Assembly (NCBI GenBank): GCA_964458645.1
Contig: CAYWJU010000003.1
Coordinates: forward strand, 83,911-147,910
DNA: 64,000 nucleotides
Direction: 5' to 3'
DNA from: DAORHV01 sp964458645
Lineage (GTDB): Bacteria > Patescibacteriota > Gracilibacteria > Peribacterales > Peribacteraceae
Part shown: piece by piece, positions 50,738-58,296 of the stretch
Layout of the letters: the number at the start of each line of letters is the position of its first letter
How positions within the stretch are numbered: the stretch's first letter is position 1
Notes under the pieces: model-generated
Databases searched by the model: none
What the model was told of the DNA's origin: nothing
What the model saw: only the letters and a program-made list of their open reading frames with translations
Made by a program: the position numbers and the translations under genes

Positions 50738-51862
50738 TTAGTTGAACTTCCAGGCATTGGCAGGATCGTTGCGTTCGTCGTCATCGTCGTCGCGGTTGGG
50801 CTCGCGTGACGGTGGGTTGGGCGGCGGTCCATTGCGATCTAAAATCTCGCGAATATTGCGCAGCTGAGGCGCAATGCTTTCCGGAATACCACCATGCTCA
50901 TCGGCAACCTGCTGCAAGCGCAGCAACGCAATTTCGGCCTCCTCGCGCTCCAGCAATACGGCCTGGGCGAATGCCAAGCCCATCAGTATGTACATGTGCC
51001 GCTGCTCATACCCTTCGGCGCGACCGAATGCTTCGGCGAAAAGCTCGATTTCTCCCACAAGGCTTCTTGCCTCCGCATTACGCTCGAATTCTTCATCGCA
51101 CGATGCCTGATTATACAACGTGTTAAACCGCATGAGGGCTACATCGAATTGCCGATAGATCATGAGGAATTCCTCTTCTTCGTCGTTCATGTCCGACGCT
51201 GCATTCACACCCAACGCCAAGAGCGATAACGCACGTTCCGGCGGCAATCTCCGGTAGCTGGACTCAACCAGTCTTACGACTTCGAATGGATTACTCTCGT
51301 CCTGAGCCTGGCGAACGACCGCGAAGACATCATCAGGTTGTTCGGCCACCAAAGCCAAAACACGCCTGGAATAGACACGCGTCAGCGTATCGGTGACTGC
51401 CGTTGTTTCGGAGACCGCCCTTGCAACGTTGACGGCATGCAATTCGCCGCCTTCAGTCGGAATTTTGTCACACATGCGCAGCGCGCAGTACCCCATGACA
51501 GCATCACGCGCGGAGTTGCGACGCAGAAGCAATGTTGCGGCAATGAACGAAAGGGATTCCGGATCCAGTGCACGTCCGACTGCATGCGGATGCATGATGC
51601 GCAACGGCAACTGATTGTCGTCTTCATCCAATTCCATTGCTTCGGGTTCACCCTCCTCTTCAGGGGGGTTGAAATCCAGCACCAATGTTCCAAGCATAAG
51701 TTGCTGGCTGGAGCTGCCGACAACGGAAGCGTCGACATTCAGCAAGTGCGTCATGGCACTGGAAACGGCATCCATGTCGATGGTGGGTGACCCATACGTA
51801 AGGGACGCCGCCTGCTGAATGGCTTCTTCAAGTTCCGCCGAGGGTTGCATGGCCTCGCCCAT
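50738..51862 (-). CDS. Hypothetical acidic protein with helical-repeat character, 374 aa
   Basis: Not recognised. Long run of paired helices (about 105-330) with TPR-like spacing, and an acidic, Pro-rich C-terminal tail (N-R-D-D-D-D-D-E-R). No signal peptide. Promoter TTGACA, 16 bases, TAGCCT ends nine bases before the ATG. MQPSAELEE four codons later is an alternative start. Operon with the 178-residue gene. Confidence 0.72.
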   Translation of the reverse strand: MGEAMQPSAELEEAIQQAASLTYGSPTIDMDAVSSAMTHLLNVDASVVGSSSQQLMLGTLVLDFNPPEEEGEPEAMELDEDDNQLPLRIMHPHAVGRALDPESLSFIAATLLLRRNSARDAVMGYCALRMCDKIPTEGGELHAVNVARAVSETTAVTDTLTRVYSRRVLALVAEQPDDVFAVVRQAQDESNPFEVVRLVESSYRRLPPERALSLLALGVNAASDMNDEEEEFLMIYRQFDVALMRFNTLYNQASCDEEFERNAEARSLVGEIELFAEAFGRAEGYEQRHMYILMGLAFAQAVLLEREEAEIALLRLQQVADEHGGIPESIAPQLRNIREILDRNGPPPNPPSREPNRDDDDDERNDPANAWKFN

Positions 51863-51871
51863 AGCGGCGGC

Positions 51872-51899
51872 AGGCTACCCGCACAACGTCATATGTCAA
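51872..51899 (-). promoter_or_regulatory. Promoter of the 50738-51862 operon
   Basis: -35 TTGACA (51899-51894), 16-base spacer, -10 TAGCCT (51877-51872). Confidence 0.6.
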
Positions 51900-52040
51900 T
51901 TTAATAGTACTTTCGACAGGCTGTACTGGTTCAATAGCGCCTACAACTGCTTTTTGCCAACGTTCAACTGACCGCACTCCAAAAAGATGTCGCCGAAAGT
52001 GGCTCCTGCTATGCTCTGTTCGCTTTTCTCCACTTTCACA

Positions 52041-52568
52041 ATGCCCACAGCTCTCATGAAATACCTGGATCAATTCGTCTCCATGGCGATGGTGTATCTA
52101 CCGCAGGTTCTGCTCGCGGTCATTACGCTGTTGGTTGGATTCCGCTTGGTGCGCATCGCAGTTGCAATCATGGACAAGGCGCTCTCCACGCAGCGCGTAG
52201 ACCGCACCCTGACGGGCTTTTTGCACAGCATGGTGACCATCATCCTGAAGATGCTCATTCTCATTACAGTCGCGATGATGGTGGGCATTCAAATGACGTC
52301 GTTCATCGCTATTTTGGGCGCCGCTTCGTTGGCCGTCGGCCTCTCGTTGCAGGGAAGCCTTTCCAATTTGTCGGGCGGCATTCTCATTCTGTTCTTCAAG
52401 CCGTTCCAGGTCGGCGACGATATCGAGGCACAGGGCCAGCGCGGTGTAGTGCACAAGATCGAGATCTTCTCGACGCTCGTCAAAAGCCAAGACGGAACGA
52501 AGATGATCATTATTCCGAACGGCGCACTCAGCAACAGCGTCATCGGAAACTACAGCCGCAAATCCTAG
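52041..52568 (+). CDS. Small MscS-type mechanosensitive channel, short form
   Basis: 175 residues. Three membrane helices, the third with the pore pattern G-A-A-S-L-A-V-G-L-S-L-Q-G-S-L-S-N-L-S-G-G. The beta domain (F-K-P-F-Q-V-G-D-D-I-E) ends at I-I-P-N-G-A-L-S-N-S-V-I-G-N-Y-S. The usual C-terminal alpha/beta vestibule domain (about 90 residues) is missing, and a clean stop and terminator follow. Opens under membrane tension to release solutes. ATG at 52056 is an alternative start; -10 TATGCT at 52010-52015. Confidence 0.9.
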   Translation: MPTALMKYLDQFVSMAMVYLPQVLLAVITLLVGFRLVRIAVAIMDKALSTQRVDRTLTGFLHSMVTIILKMLILITVAMMVGIQMTSFIAILGAASLAVGLSLQGSLSNLSGGILILFFKPFQVGDDIEAQGQRGVVHKIEIFSTLVKSQDGTKMIIIPNGALSNSVIGNYSRKS

Positions 52569-52584
52569 GCACGCCAATTGCAGT

Positions 52585-52612
52585 GACCCCGTCTGTCTGG
52601 CGGGGTCTTTTT
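52585..52612 (+). terminator. Intrinsic terminator after the MscS-type gene
   Basis: Stem GACCCCG/CGGGGTC with a nine-base loop, followed by five T. Confidence 0.85.
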
Positions 52613-52667
52613 GCGTACAAACAAGAGAATATTTGCTTTATTTAATAAATATTTTATTGTACTACAA

Positions 52668-53405
52668 ATGCAGAATAGACGCATGCAACACACGTTCGAG
52701 CGCGAGAATGACCGCCATGTCGTCTCGGACCAGAAAACAGGCTATTCGATGTACGTAAGCACTCCAATGCGTTCACTGGGTATGGTGAGTAGGGTATGTT
52801 TCGCATCGAAAATCGGCAAAAGTTTGAAACCGATACCCATTACCAACCGCGATCTTCCACAGTACAAAACGGAATTGCCGGGCCTGCCGATTGACCCCGC
52901 TTTGCAGTATCTGGAAGTCGGCGCCGGACTCGGCCAACTGGCTGAGCATCTGGCGAAACACCCCGACAATCCCCCCGACCGTCGCCCGGTCGTCATCGAT
53001 CCGGCGAATTACGACGCCATGTCGCGACTGCTGGAATACGGATTGGATCACTGGCAAGACCTGGAACTTGAGCAGGCGGCACAGTCCCGCGTGATGGACC
53101 TGATGGTGCGGTGCGACGTGATGCGCGACAGCACACGCGTGCTGCTGCTGAACATGACGTTCGAACAAGCCTATCGGCAATTCCCGCAATTACAGGGTGG
53201 ATTCGACGTGGTAGTGGAGCTGCACAGCGCATCGCTGTATCCGGACGTGCAGGGTCTCGATGCAATCGACGTCGTGGGCACTGCGCAGTCGTTGTACCGA
53301 CAATATGTGAGTTTGTTGCGCCAGCCCAACGGCCATACCAATGGAACTATTGCCATGTTGATTCCCGGTCGCGGCGCACATCTTTCTACTTATCAAGCGT
53401 CATAA
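52668..53405 (+). CDS. Class I SAM-dependent methyltransferase-like protein, 245 aa
   Basis: Residues from about 78 show motif I Y-L-E-V-G-A-G-L-G-Q-L-A-E-H-L and the strand-2 acidic position in V-V-I-D-P-A-N-Y. A later F-D-V-V-V-E-L-H-S fits motif IV. Target unknown. The N-terminal ~65 residues are basic and of no known type. Start ATG at 52668 is supported by TATTGT (52655-52660) seven bases upstream, but is not certain. Confidence 0.65.
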   Translation: MQNRRMQHTFERENDRHVVSDQKTGYSMYVSTPMRSLGMVSRVCFASKIGKSLKPIPITNRDLPQYKTELPGLPIDPALQYLEVGAGLGQLAEHLAKHPDNPPDRRPVVIDPANYDAMSRLLEYGLDHWQDLELEQAAQSRVMDLMVRCDVMRDSTRVLLLNMTFEQAYRQFPQLQGGFDVVVELHSASLYPDVQGLDAIDVVGTAQSLYRQYVSLLRQPNGHTNGTIAMLIPGRGAHLSTYQAS

Positions 53406-53455
53406 CGGTCTTTTGGCATGCAGAAGAGCAATATGCAAAGCGCCCGATTGGAACA

Positions 53456-53483
53456 TTGACGCTGAAACTACAATACGTATCAT
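53456..53483 (+). promoter_or_regulatory. Promoter of the 53504 gene
   Basis: -35 TTGACG (53456-53461), 16-base spacer, -10 TATCAT (53478-53483). The leader is about 14 bases. Confidence 0.55.
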
Positions 53484-53503
53484 CGCCGAACTTCTCAGTA
53501 ATC

Positions 53504-53785
53504 ATGCATCTCTCCGAATACCCTCCGGTTACTGACGTACTGACGGCAGGCCATGCGGCGGCATCCATCGAACAGCAGTTGGGTCTGCCGTTCACCGCCA
53601 CGTTTCGCGATGAATTGGCGGAGCTAATGGCACAAAGCGATACACCCGACGTTGTCCTGCGTTTGGGCACGGCGATTTATGATCAAGCAATTCGAAGTGG
53701 AGACACCTCCGTCTGCATAGAGGTGCTGCAGCGTGCGGCGCGACCATACCTTACTCGACCGGCGGAATCGGTCACCGACGCTTAA
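53504..53785 (+). CDS. Hypothetical small protein, 93 aa
   Basis: Not recognised. Soluble, helical (M-H-L-S-E-Y-P-P-V-T-D-V-L-T-A). Own promoter with a short leader. Ends one base before the convergent rsmE stop. Confidence 0.6.
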   Translation: MHLSEYPPVTDVLTAGHAAASIEQQLGLPFTATFRDELAELMAQSDTPDVVLRLGTAIYDQAIRSGDTSVCIEVLQRAARPYLTRPAESVTDA

Positions 53786-53786
53786 A

Positions 53787-54482
53787 TCAACGCCCGTGTA
53801 CGGCCAGATACGTTGCCAGAACTGCGGCGGTTTCGGCACGCAACGTCAGTGCACCGAGCGAGCCGATGACAAAGCCGGCCTTCTTCACCGCCTGGCGCTC
53901 TTCGTCGGACCAGCCGCCTTCGGGCCCCACCCAGCAACCGACCTTGTCCGCATGCAATGCAGATGACCATGCGTCATCACCACCGAAATCCAAGAACACA
54001 TTGCGTGCCGGAGCCATGGTCATGGCTTGCTCGAACGTCACCGGCTCCACAATCACCGGCACTATGCCGCGACCGGATTGTTCAGCCGCTTCGCGTGCGA
54101 TTTTCAGCAACCGATCGATTTTCACCCCCGTTTTTATCGTGCGCGTACTCAGGACCGGCACAATCCGTTTGGCGCCGACTTCAGTGGCTTTTTGCACAAC
54201 CCATTCCATGTTTTCGCGTTTCAGGACGGCACAGAATAACGTGACCTCACGTTCAGGTTCGGCGGCAACCGGGCGCGGCGTGCCGAATTCCAAGGTCACG
54301 GTTTTCGCATCAATTTTGGCAATGCGCGCCTGTGTCTCCTTCCCCTTGCCGTCCACGACAATCACCGAGTCGCCTGCTTCCAATCGCAATACACGGTGCA
54401 TTTGGTGGCAGACATCGGCATCACCAACGGTCACGGGCGACCGCCCGAGGTCGATGGACAGGAAGAAACGGTGCAATCGCAT
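53787..54482 (-). CDS. rsmE: 16S rRNA (uracil(1498)-N3)-methyltransferase
   Basis: 231 residues, usual length. SPOUT-fold hallmarks: M-R-L-H-R-F-F at the start, K-A-T-E-V-G-A-K-R-I-V-P, E-Q-S-G-R-G, W-V-G-P-E-G-G-W-S-D-E-E and L-T-L-R-A-E-T-A-A. Methylates U1498 of 16S rRNA. -10 TATACT (54497-54492) ends nine bases before the ATG, just past the stop of the SLH gene. Confidence 0.95.
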   Translation of the reverse strand: MRLHRFFLSIDLGRSPVTVGDADVCHQMHRVLRLEAGDSVIVVDGKGKETQARIAKIDAKTVTLEFGTPRPVAAEPEREVTLFCAVLKRENMEWVVQKATEVGAKRIVPVLSTRTIKTGVKIDRLLKIAREAAEQSGRGIVPVIVEPVTFEQAMTMAPARNVFLDFGGDDAWSSALHADKVGCWVGPEGGWSDEERQAVKKAGFVIGSLGALTLRAETAAVLATYLAVHGR

Positions 54483-54503
54483 AGTTCTCTCAGTATACCC
54501 GCG

Positions 54504-55538
54504 CTACCGCTTCTCGGTGCAATTCGGGCACGAGAACGACGCAATGACGTGCGCGTACGGACGCAATCCGAGCAACGTGCCAATGCTTACGGTGTTGAAA
54601 TTCCCCCACTCGCGACAGGCGTCAGCCTCGACATTCATCTGACAGCTGAAGCCGGCTTGTTCCAGGTACCTGCGGAAGATGGGCGTCGGTTGTGCTGCCA
54701 ATTTCAGCGACGGAAACTGGCCCGAACGTGCGGTTTTGCCGCCGCCCGACACTTCGGCCAACCGCTTCTCGGTGCATTCTTCCGCCGTGAGCAATTCACC
54801 CAAGTACCCCAAGTGTTTGAACTCGGTACGAATGGGATACTGCATGGAGCCGTCGCTGGCCGGTATGGGTTTGTCTGCGCATTCGTCGACGATTTCCCGC
54901 CACGAAACACGACCGAGCGTTTCCAGGTCACGCATGGTGCTCTCTGGCGTGAGGTCGAAGCGGTAAAGCATTTCCACCATTTCGCCGCGTGTGATGAGTT
55001 GATCGACTGAGCGGATGGAAAGCGGCACCGCGCGGCGCAACGCCAGGTGATCGATGTAGCGCTGGTACCAAGGCTTTCCCTCTTCATTCAGCCCCAGGCT
55101 GCCGCCTTTGCCGGTAGCCACGTCCACAATGCTCATGATTTTGGCGGCCTCGGCAAAATTAATGGGGTGGTCGGGACGGAAGGTGCTGTCTTCGTACCCG
55201 TCAATCACGCCGTCATCGGTGGCGCGGCACAAGTACCGGATATACCAGACATCGGATGGAACGTCGGTATACGGCCACTGCGTGGTGCACTGCAATAACT
55301 GAACTCCGTCGGCACCGTACTGATACCGCATGAGGATTTTCACGAATTCGGCGCGGTTCACCAAAATATCCGGCTGAAAGGAACCGTCCGGATACCCCTG
55401 CACGATATTCATATGCGAAACATAGTTCACGGCATCGGCATAGCGATGCTCGTCGGGCACATCCCAAAAGGCACTTGCCGACACCGAGAGCGGCCAGGCC
55501 AGCACCATGCACAGCAACGCGATATCTGTACGACGCAT
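54504..55538 (-). CDS. S-layer homology (SLH) domain exported protein
   Basis: 344 residues. Start MRRTDIALLCMVLAWPL gives a signal peptide; -10 TATGCT (55551-55546) ends seven bases upstream, so the slightly longer MLISM start is unlikely. SLH repeats at about 28-75 (D-A-V-N-Y-V, G-Y-P-D-G-S-F-Q-P-D) and 92-138 (Y-T-D-V-P-S, G-Y-E-D-S-T-F-R-P-D); a third at about 155-205 is degenerate. The C-terminal ~130 residues carry six Cys (C-S-C-P-N-C-like end F-S-C-P-N-C). SLH domains hold proteins to the cell-wall polymer. Confidence 0.88.
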   Translation of the reverse strand: MRRTDIALLCMVLAWPLSVSASAFWDVPDEHRYADAVNYVSHMNIVQGYPDGSFQPDILVNRAEFVKILMRYQYGADGVQLLQCTTQWPYTDVPSDVWYIRYLCRATDDGVIDGYEDSTFRPDHPINFAEAAKIMSIVDVATGKGGSLGLNEEGKPWYQRYIDHLALRRAVPLSIRSVDQLITRGEMVEMLYRFDLTPESTMRDLETLGRVSWREIVDECADKPIPASDGSMQYPIRTEFKHLGYLGELLTAEECTEKRLAEVSGGGKTARSGQFPSLKLAAQPTPIFRRYLEQAGFSCQMNVEADACREWGNFNTVSIGTLLGLRPYAHVIASFSCPNCTEKR

Positions 55539-55636
55539 GGAGATCAGCATAGCACCAGCCGCACACTCACACGATCGCTCTATAGACTAAATATATAAAT
55601 TATAGTATAATACTATAAACGTTCATACCCACATTC

Positions 55637-56212
55637 ATGCGAAAACACTCGAAGAAGGCACACGCTGCAGCCGTCTATCAGCCGTCCGATTTCGTGTCGG
55701 TCGTTGCCATCGGTATTACGGCAATCGTGCTGGTGTTGTCGCTGTTCGCCATGGAACGCTTCGCCGGAGTACCGGTGTCCGTCAGAGGTGAGTCGGCCAG
55801 TGCGCCGTCGGATGCGACGCTCAGCCGCACTCGCCGTTCCAAAACCACCAAGCCATCGCAGACTGCCAAGCGTGCTGCAGCGCGCAAAAGCCACGTACCA
55901 GCCTCTTCCTCCTCCGTTCCAGCAATGGTGGAGCTGCCCACCTGCGCCAATGCACTGTGCTCCAACCTGCTCAATACATTCCTCGCGGGCAATCCAGACT
56001 GCATGAAAATTCAGCAGTGCGTGGATGTTGTCAGCAAAGCCATCGCTGAGCCCGACTGCATGCAAGACAGCACCTGCTACAACCTACATATCACGTACAG
56101 CTTCTACTATCTCAACCAGTACTGTATTCAGAATTCCAGTCCGGGATGCAGAAAAAGCATAAACGACCTTTTGGAACCGCACCGTAAAAAAGCAGGATCA
56201 CAGGGCTCGTGA
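55637..56212 (+). CDS. Membrane-anchored protein with C-terminal cysteine cluster, 191 aa
   Basis: Membrane helix at about 20-42 (V-V-A-I-G-I-T-A-I-V-L-V-L-S-L-F). A Ser/Thr/Lys-rich linker follows (about 50-100), then an exported helical domain with eight Cys (C-A-N-A-L-C, D-C-M-K-I-Q-Q-C, D-C-M-Q-D-S-T-C, Y-C, G-C). Upstream DNA is very A+T-rich with TATAAT at 55606-55611. Function unknown; the same plan as the small Cys-tail proteins near 39 kb. Confidence 0.72.
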   Translation: MRKHSKKAHAAAVYQPSDFVSVVAIGITAIVLVLSLFAMERFAGVPVSVRGESASAPSDATLSRTRRSKTTKPSQTAKRAAARKSHVPASSSSVPAMVELPTCANALCSNLLNTFLAGNPDCMKIQQCVDVVSKAIAEPDCMQDSTCYNLHITYSFYYLNQYCIQNSSPGCRKSINDLLEPHRKKAGSQGS

Positions 56213-56236
56213 TATCGGCGCCTTTTGCTGGAATAG

Positions 56237-56884
56237 CTACTTCGTGACGCCCAAGTTCGTGGCGATCTTCTGCATGGGCATACCGGCCGGTTTGCTGAGC
56301 ACGTAGTGCTGCGGCACGCCGGTCTTTTTGGCCACGTAGGTGATCTGGTACGTCAGGAACGGGAACCGCACCCAGTGGAACGTCCACTTCAACACGATGA
56401 GCGTGAAGAAATTGCCGAGCTCTTTGAACAACGTAAAGCCGGTGCGCTCCAGAATGTTACGCATATTGATGCGCGTGAACGTCGTGAAATGGCCTTCCTG
56501 CTTGGCGCTCATCCATTTCCAATTCACCAACCAGTTCTGCATGAATTCCCAGTAGTAGTACGGATTCGGCGTGCTCACGATTAAAACGCCGCCCGGCTTC
56601 AACACGCGGTTGGACTCACACAGCATGAACATGGGGTTTGCCACGTGTTCAATGACGTCTCCGGCGATCACGGTGTCGAAAAATCCGTCCGGATACGGAA
56701 TGGGCTCCACGTTCAAATCGACTTTCTTGGTTTCCACGTAGTTCGGCAGATTCGTCGGCGGACGATCGGCAATATCGATGCCGTACAGGTTCTTGGTCGT
56801 GTGGTTCGGAAACTCAGCGTAACCGATGTCCAAGACTTTTCCGGAGGCATACTTGTCCTGGGCAATGTGCTTGCGATGTGGCAT
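56237..56884 (-). CDS. SAM-dependent methyltransferase (Methyltransf_11-like), 215 aa
   Basis: Start MPHRKHIAQDKYASG; -10 TACAGT (56896-56891) ends six bases upstream. Motif I is V-L-D-I-G-Y-A-E (a shortened glycine loop), motif II Y-G-I-D-I-A-D, and D-T-V-I-A-G-D-V-I-E-H-V-A-N-P marks the UbiE/Methyltransf_11 type. R-V-L-K-P-G-G-V-L-I-V-S-T-P-N-P follows. Such enzymes often methylate lipids or sugars; substrate unknown. Confidence 0.85.
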   Translation of the reverse strand: MPHRKHIAQDKYASGKVLDIGYAEFPNHTTKNLYGIDIADRPPTNLPNYVETKKVDLNVEPIPYPDGFFDTVIAGDVIEHVANPMFMLCESNRVLKPGGVLIVSTPNPYYYWEFMQNWLVNWKWMSAKQEGHFTTFTRINMRNILERTGFTLFKELGNFFTLIVLKWTFHWVRFPFLTYQITYVAKKTGVPQHYVLSKPAGMPMQKIATNLGVTK

Positions 56885-57087
56885 GCGCGCACTGTAGCAC
56901 ACTTCAAGCCGTTCTTCGCCCGCCTGCGCAATAGACGATTCTTTCCTCGTATTTTGCTCAATACGCGTATTCTTCGTAATGTTTGGGAGCATTCGACGTC
57001 ATCAATCACGTTGATCCATATTCTCAATTTTGTTCTCCATGTTCTTGCTCATCGGTTCCTCTCTGCTTTATAAAGGGCTCTAACACT

Positions 57088-57246
57088 ATGCGTAAATACG
57101 TCGTTGTCGTACGGGAAGGCGAAGCCGAAGTGCATCGGCAAGTATTGTTCGTGGGAACCTACACCTTCAGGGGCGATCTACAGAACGGTCATTTGGTTGA
57201 AACCCAAACGGAGGACGTTTCCGGACTGCCGGAGCGCTCGGCCTAA
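57088..57246 (+). CDS. Small hypothetical protein, 52 aa
   Basis: M-R-K-Y-V-V-V-V-R-E-G-E-A-E-V-H-R-Q, beta-strand pattern, no signal. TTGCTC, 18 bases, TATAAA (57069-57074) upstream gives a leader of a few bases. Stop lies eight bases before the convergent gene's stop. Plausible but short. Confidence 0.45.
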   Translation: MRKYVVVVREGEAEVHRQVLFVGTYTFRGDLQNGHLVETQTEDVSGLPERSA

Positions 57247-57253
57247 ACGAATG

Positions 57254-57613
57254 CTAGTTCTGCGACGCAGCGCTGCTCGCACCGTCCGAGCTGCTCAAGC
57301 GCATCATCATGGCACCGCCTTCAGCTTGGCCTTCTTCGAGGCGCATCATCCCCTGGCGATCGTTGTGCCAGTAGCCCCGCTTTCCCATCATTGGGCCGGA
57401 GTGAAACAAGGAGATGGTCGTCAGGAAGCAGATCACTCCTCCGCTGAGCAGCAGGATCCAGCCCCACTTCTTCAGTTGGGCGGGAGGCAGGTGTTTGAAT
57501 GCCCACATGAGCAGGAACAACACGCCGATCAGAGCGGTGAAAAAACCAACCGCGTGCAACAGCGGCATCAGGAAAAAGGCTGGGCCGACGGTGTGCATCA
57601 TGGTTGGAGTCAT
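57254..57613 (-). CDS. Two-helix membrane protein, 119 aa
   Basis: Start MTPTMMHTVGPAFFL; -10 TACACT (57625-57620) ends six bases upstream, ruling out the TTG two codons earlier. Hydrophobic helices at about 10-36 and 48-70, then a Met/His/Gly/Ser-rich tail (S-G-P-M-M-G-K-R-G-Y-W-H) that could bind metal. Not recognised. Confidence 0.68.
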   Translation of the reverse strand: MTPTMMHTVGPAFFLMPLLHAVGFFTALIGVLFLLMWAFKHLPPAQLKKWGWILLLSGGVICFLTTISLFHSGPMMGKRGYWHNDRQGMMRLEEGQAEGGAMMMRLSSSDGASSAASQN

Positions 57614-57707
57614 GCTCAAAGTGTACGCCGGACCGCGGTTCGGGCAAGCACCTCAATTCTTTTTCCCGCGCGAACTGCCTGCCGTGAACTTCGCTACACT
57701 GGAGAGG

Positions 57708-58295
57708 ATGAAAACGCTGCTCCTCTTCGCCTGCCCCGAAGACTTCCGCGCCTGGCTGCAGAAACATCATGCCACCGAGACGGAAGCGTTCGTTTCGTAC
57801 TACAAAAAATCGTCCGGCAAGAAGAGCATGACGTATCTGGAAGCCGTGGATGAAGCCCTCTGTTACGGTTGGATCGACGGCGTTGGACGGCGGATTGACG
57901 ACGAGCGCGCCTCCAACCGTTTCACGCCGCGCAAGAAGGGCAGCACCTGGAGTCTGCGCAATATCGGACGTGTGAAGGCGCTACTGAAAGAGAGCCGCAT
58001 GCAGCCGGCAGGCATGAAGGCATACGAAGCGAGAAGTACGAAAAAAACCGGCGTGTACGCATTCGAAAACAAAGACAAATCGGTGTTGGACCCGGCATGC
58101 GAAAAGCTCTTCAAATCCAATAAGAAGGCATGGGCATTCTTTCAGTCGTGTCCGGCATGGTACCGCCGTACGACCGTGTGGTTGGTGATCAGCGCGAAAA
58201 AAGAGGAGACGCGCGCGAAGCGGCTGAAGACGCTTATCGAAGACTCGGCAGCCAGACGCACGATCAAGCAGCTCACGCGCAACAAGGGCGTTTAG
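57708..58295 (+). CDS. YdeI/OmdA-family protein
   Basis: 195 residues. F-A-C-P-E-D-F-R-A-W-L-Q-K-H-H, E-A-L-C-Y-G-W-I-D-G-V-G-R-R-I-D-D-E-R and F-T-P-R-K-K-G-S-T-W-S match the YdeI (bacteriocin-protection-like) family. A C-terminal K-R-L-K-T-L-I-E-D is also usual. The molecular role is not established. Leaderless start: TACACT (57695-57700), seven bases. One base separates its stop from that of the convergent caspase-like gene. Confidence 0.85.
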   Translation: MKTLLLFACPEDFRAWLQKHHATETEAFVSYYKKSSGKKSMTYLEAVDEALCYGWIDGVGRRIDDERASNRFTPRKKGSTWSLRNIGRVKALLKESRMQPAGMKAYEARSTKKTGVYAFENKDKSVLDPACEKLFKSNKKAWAFFQSCPAWYRRTTVWLVISAKKEETRAKRLKTLIEDSAARRTIKQLTRNKGV

Positions 58296-58296
58296 C

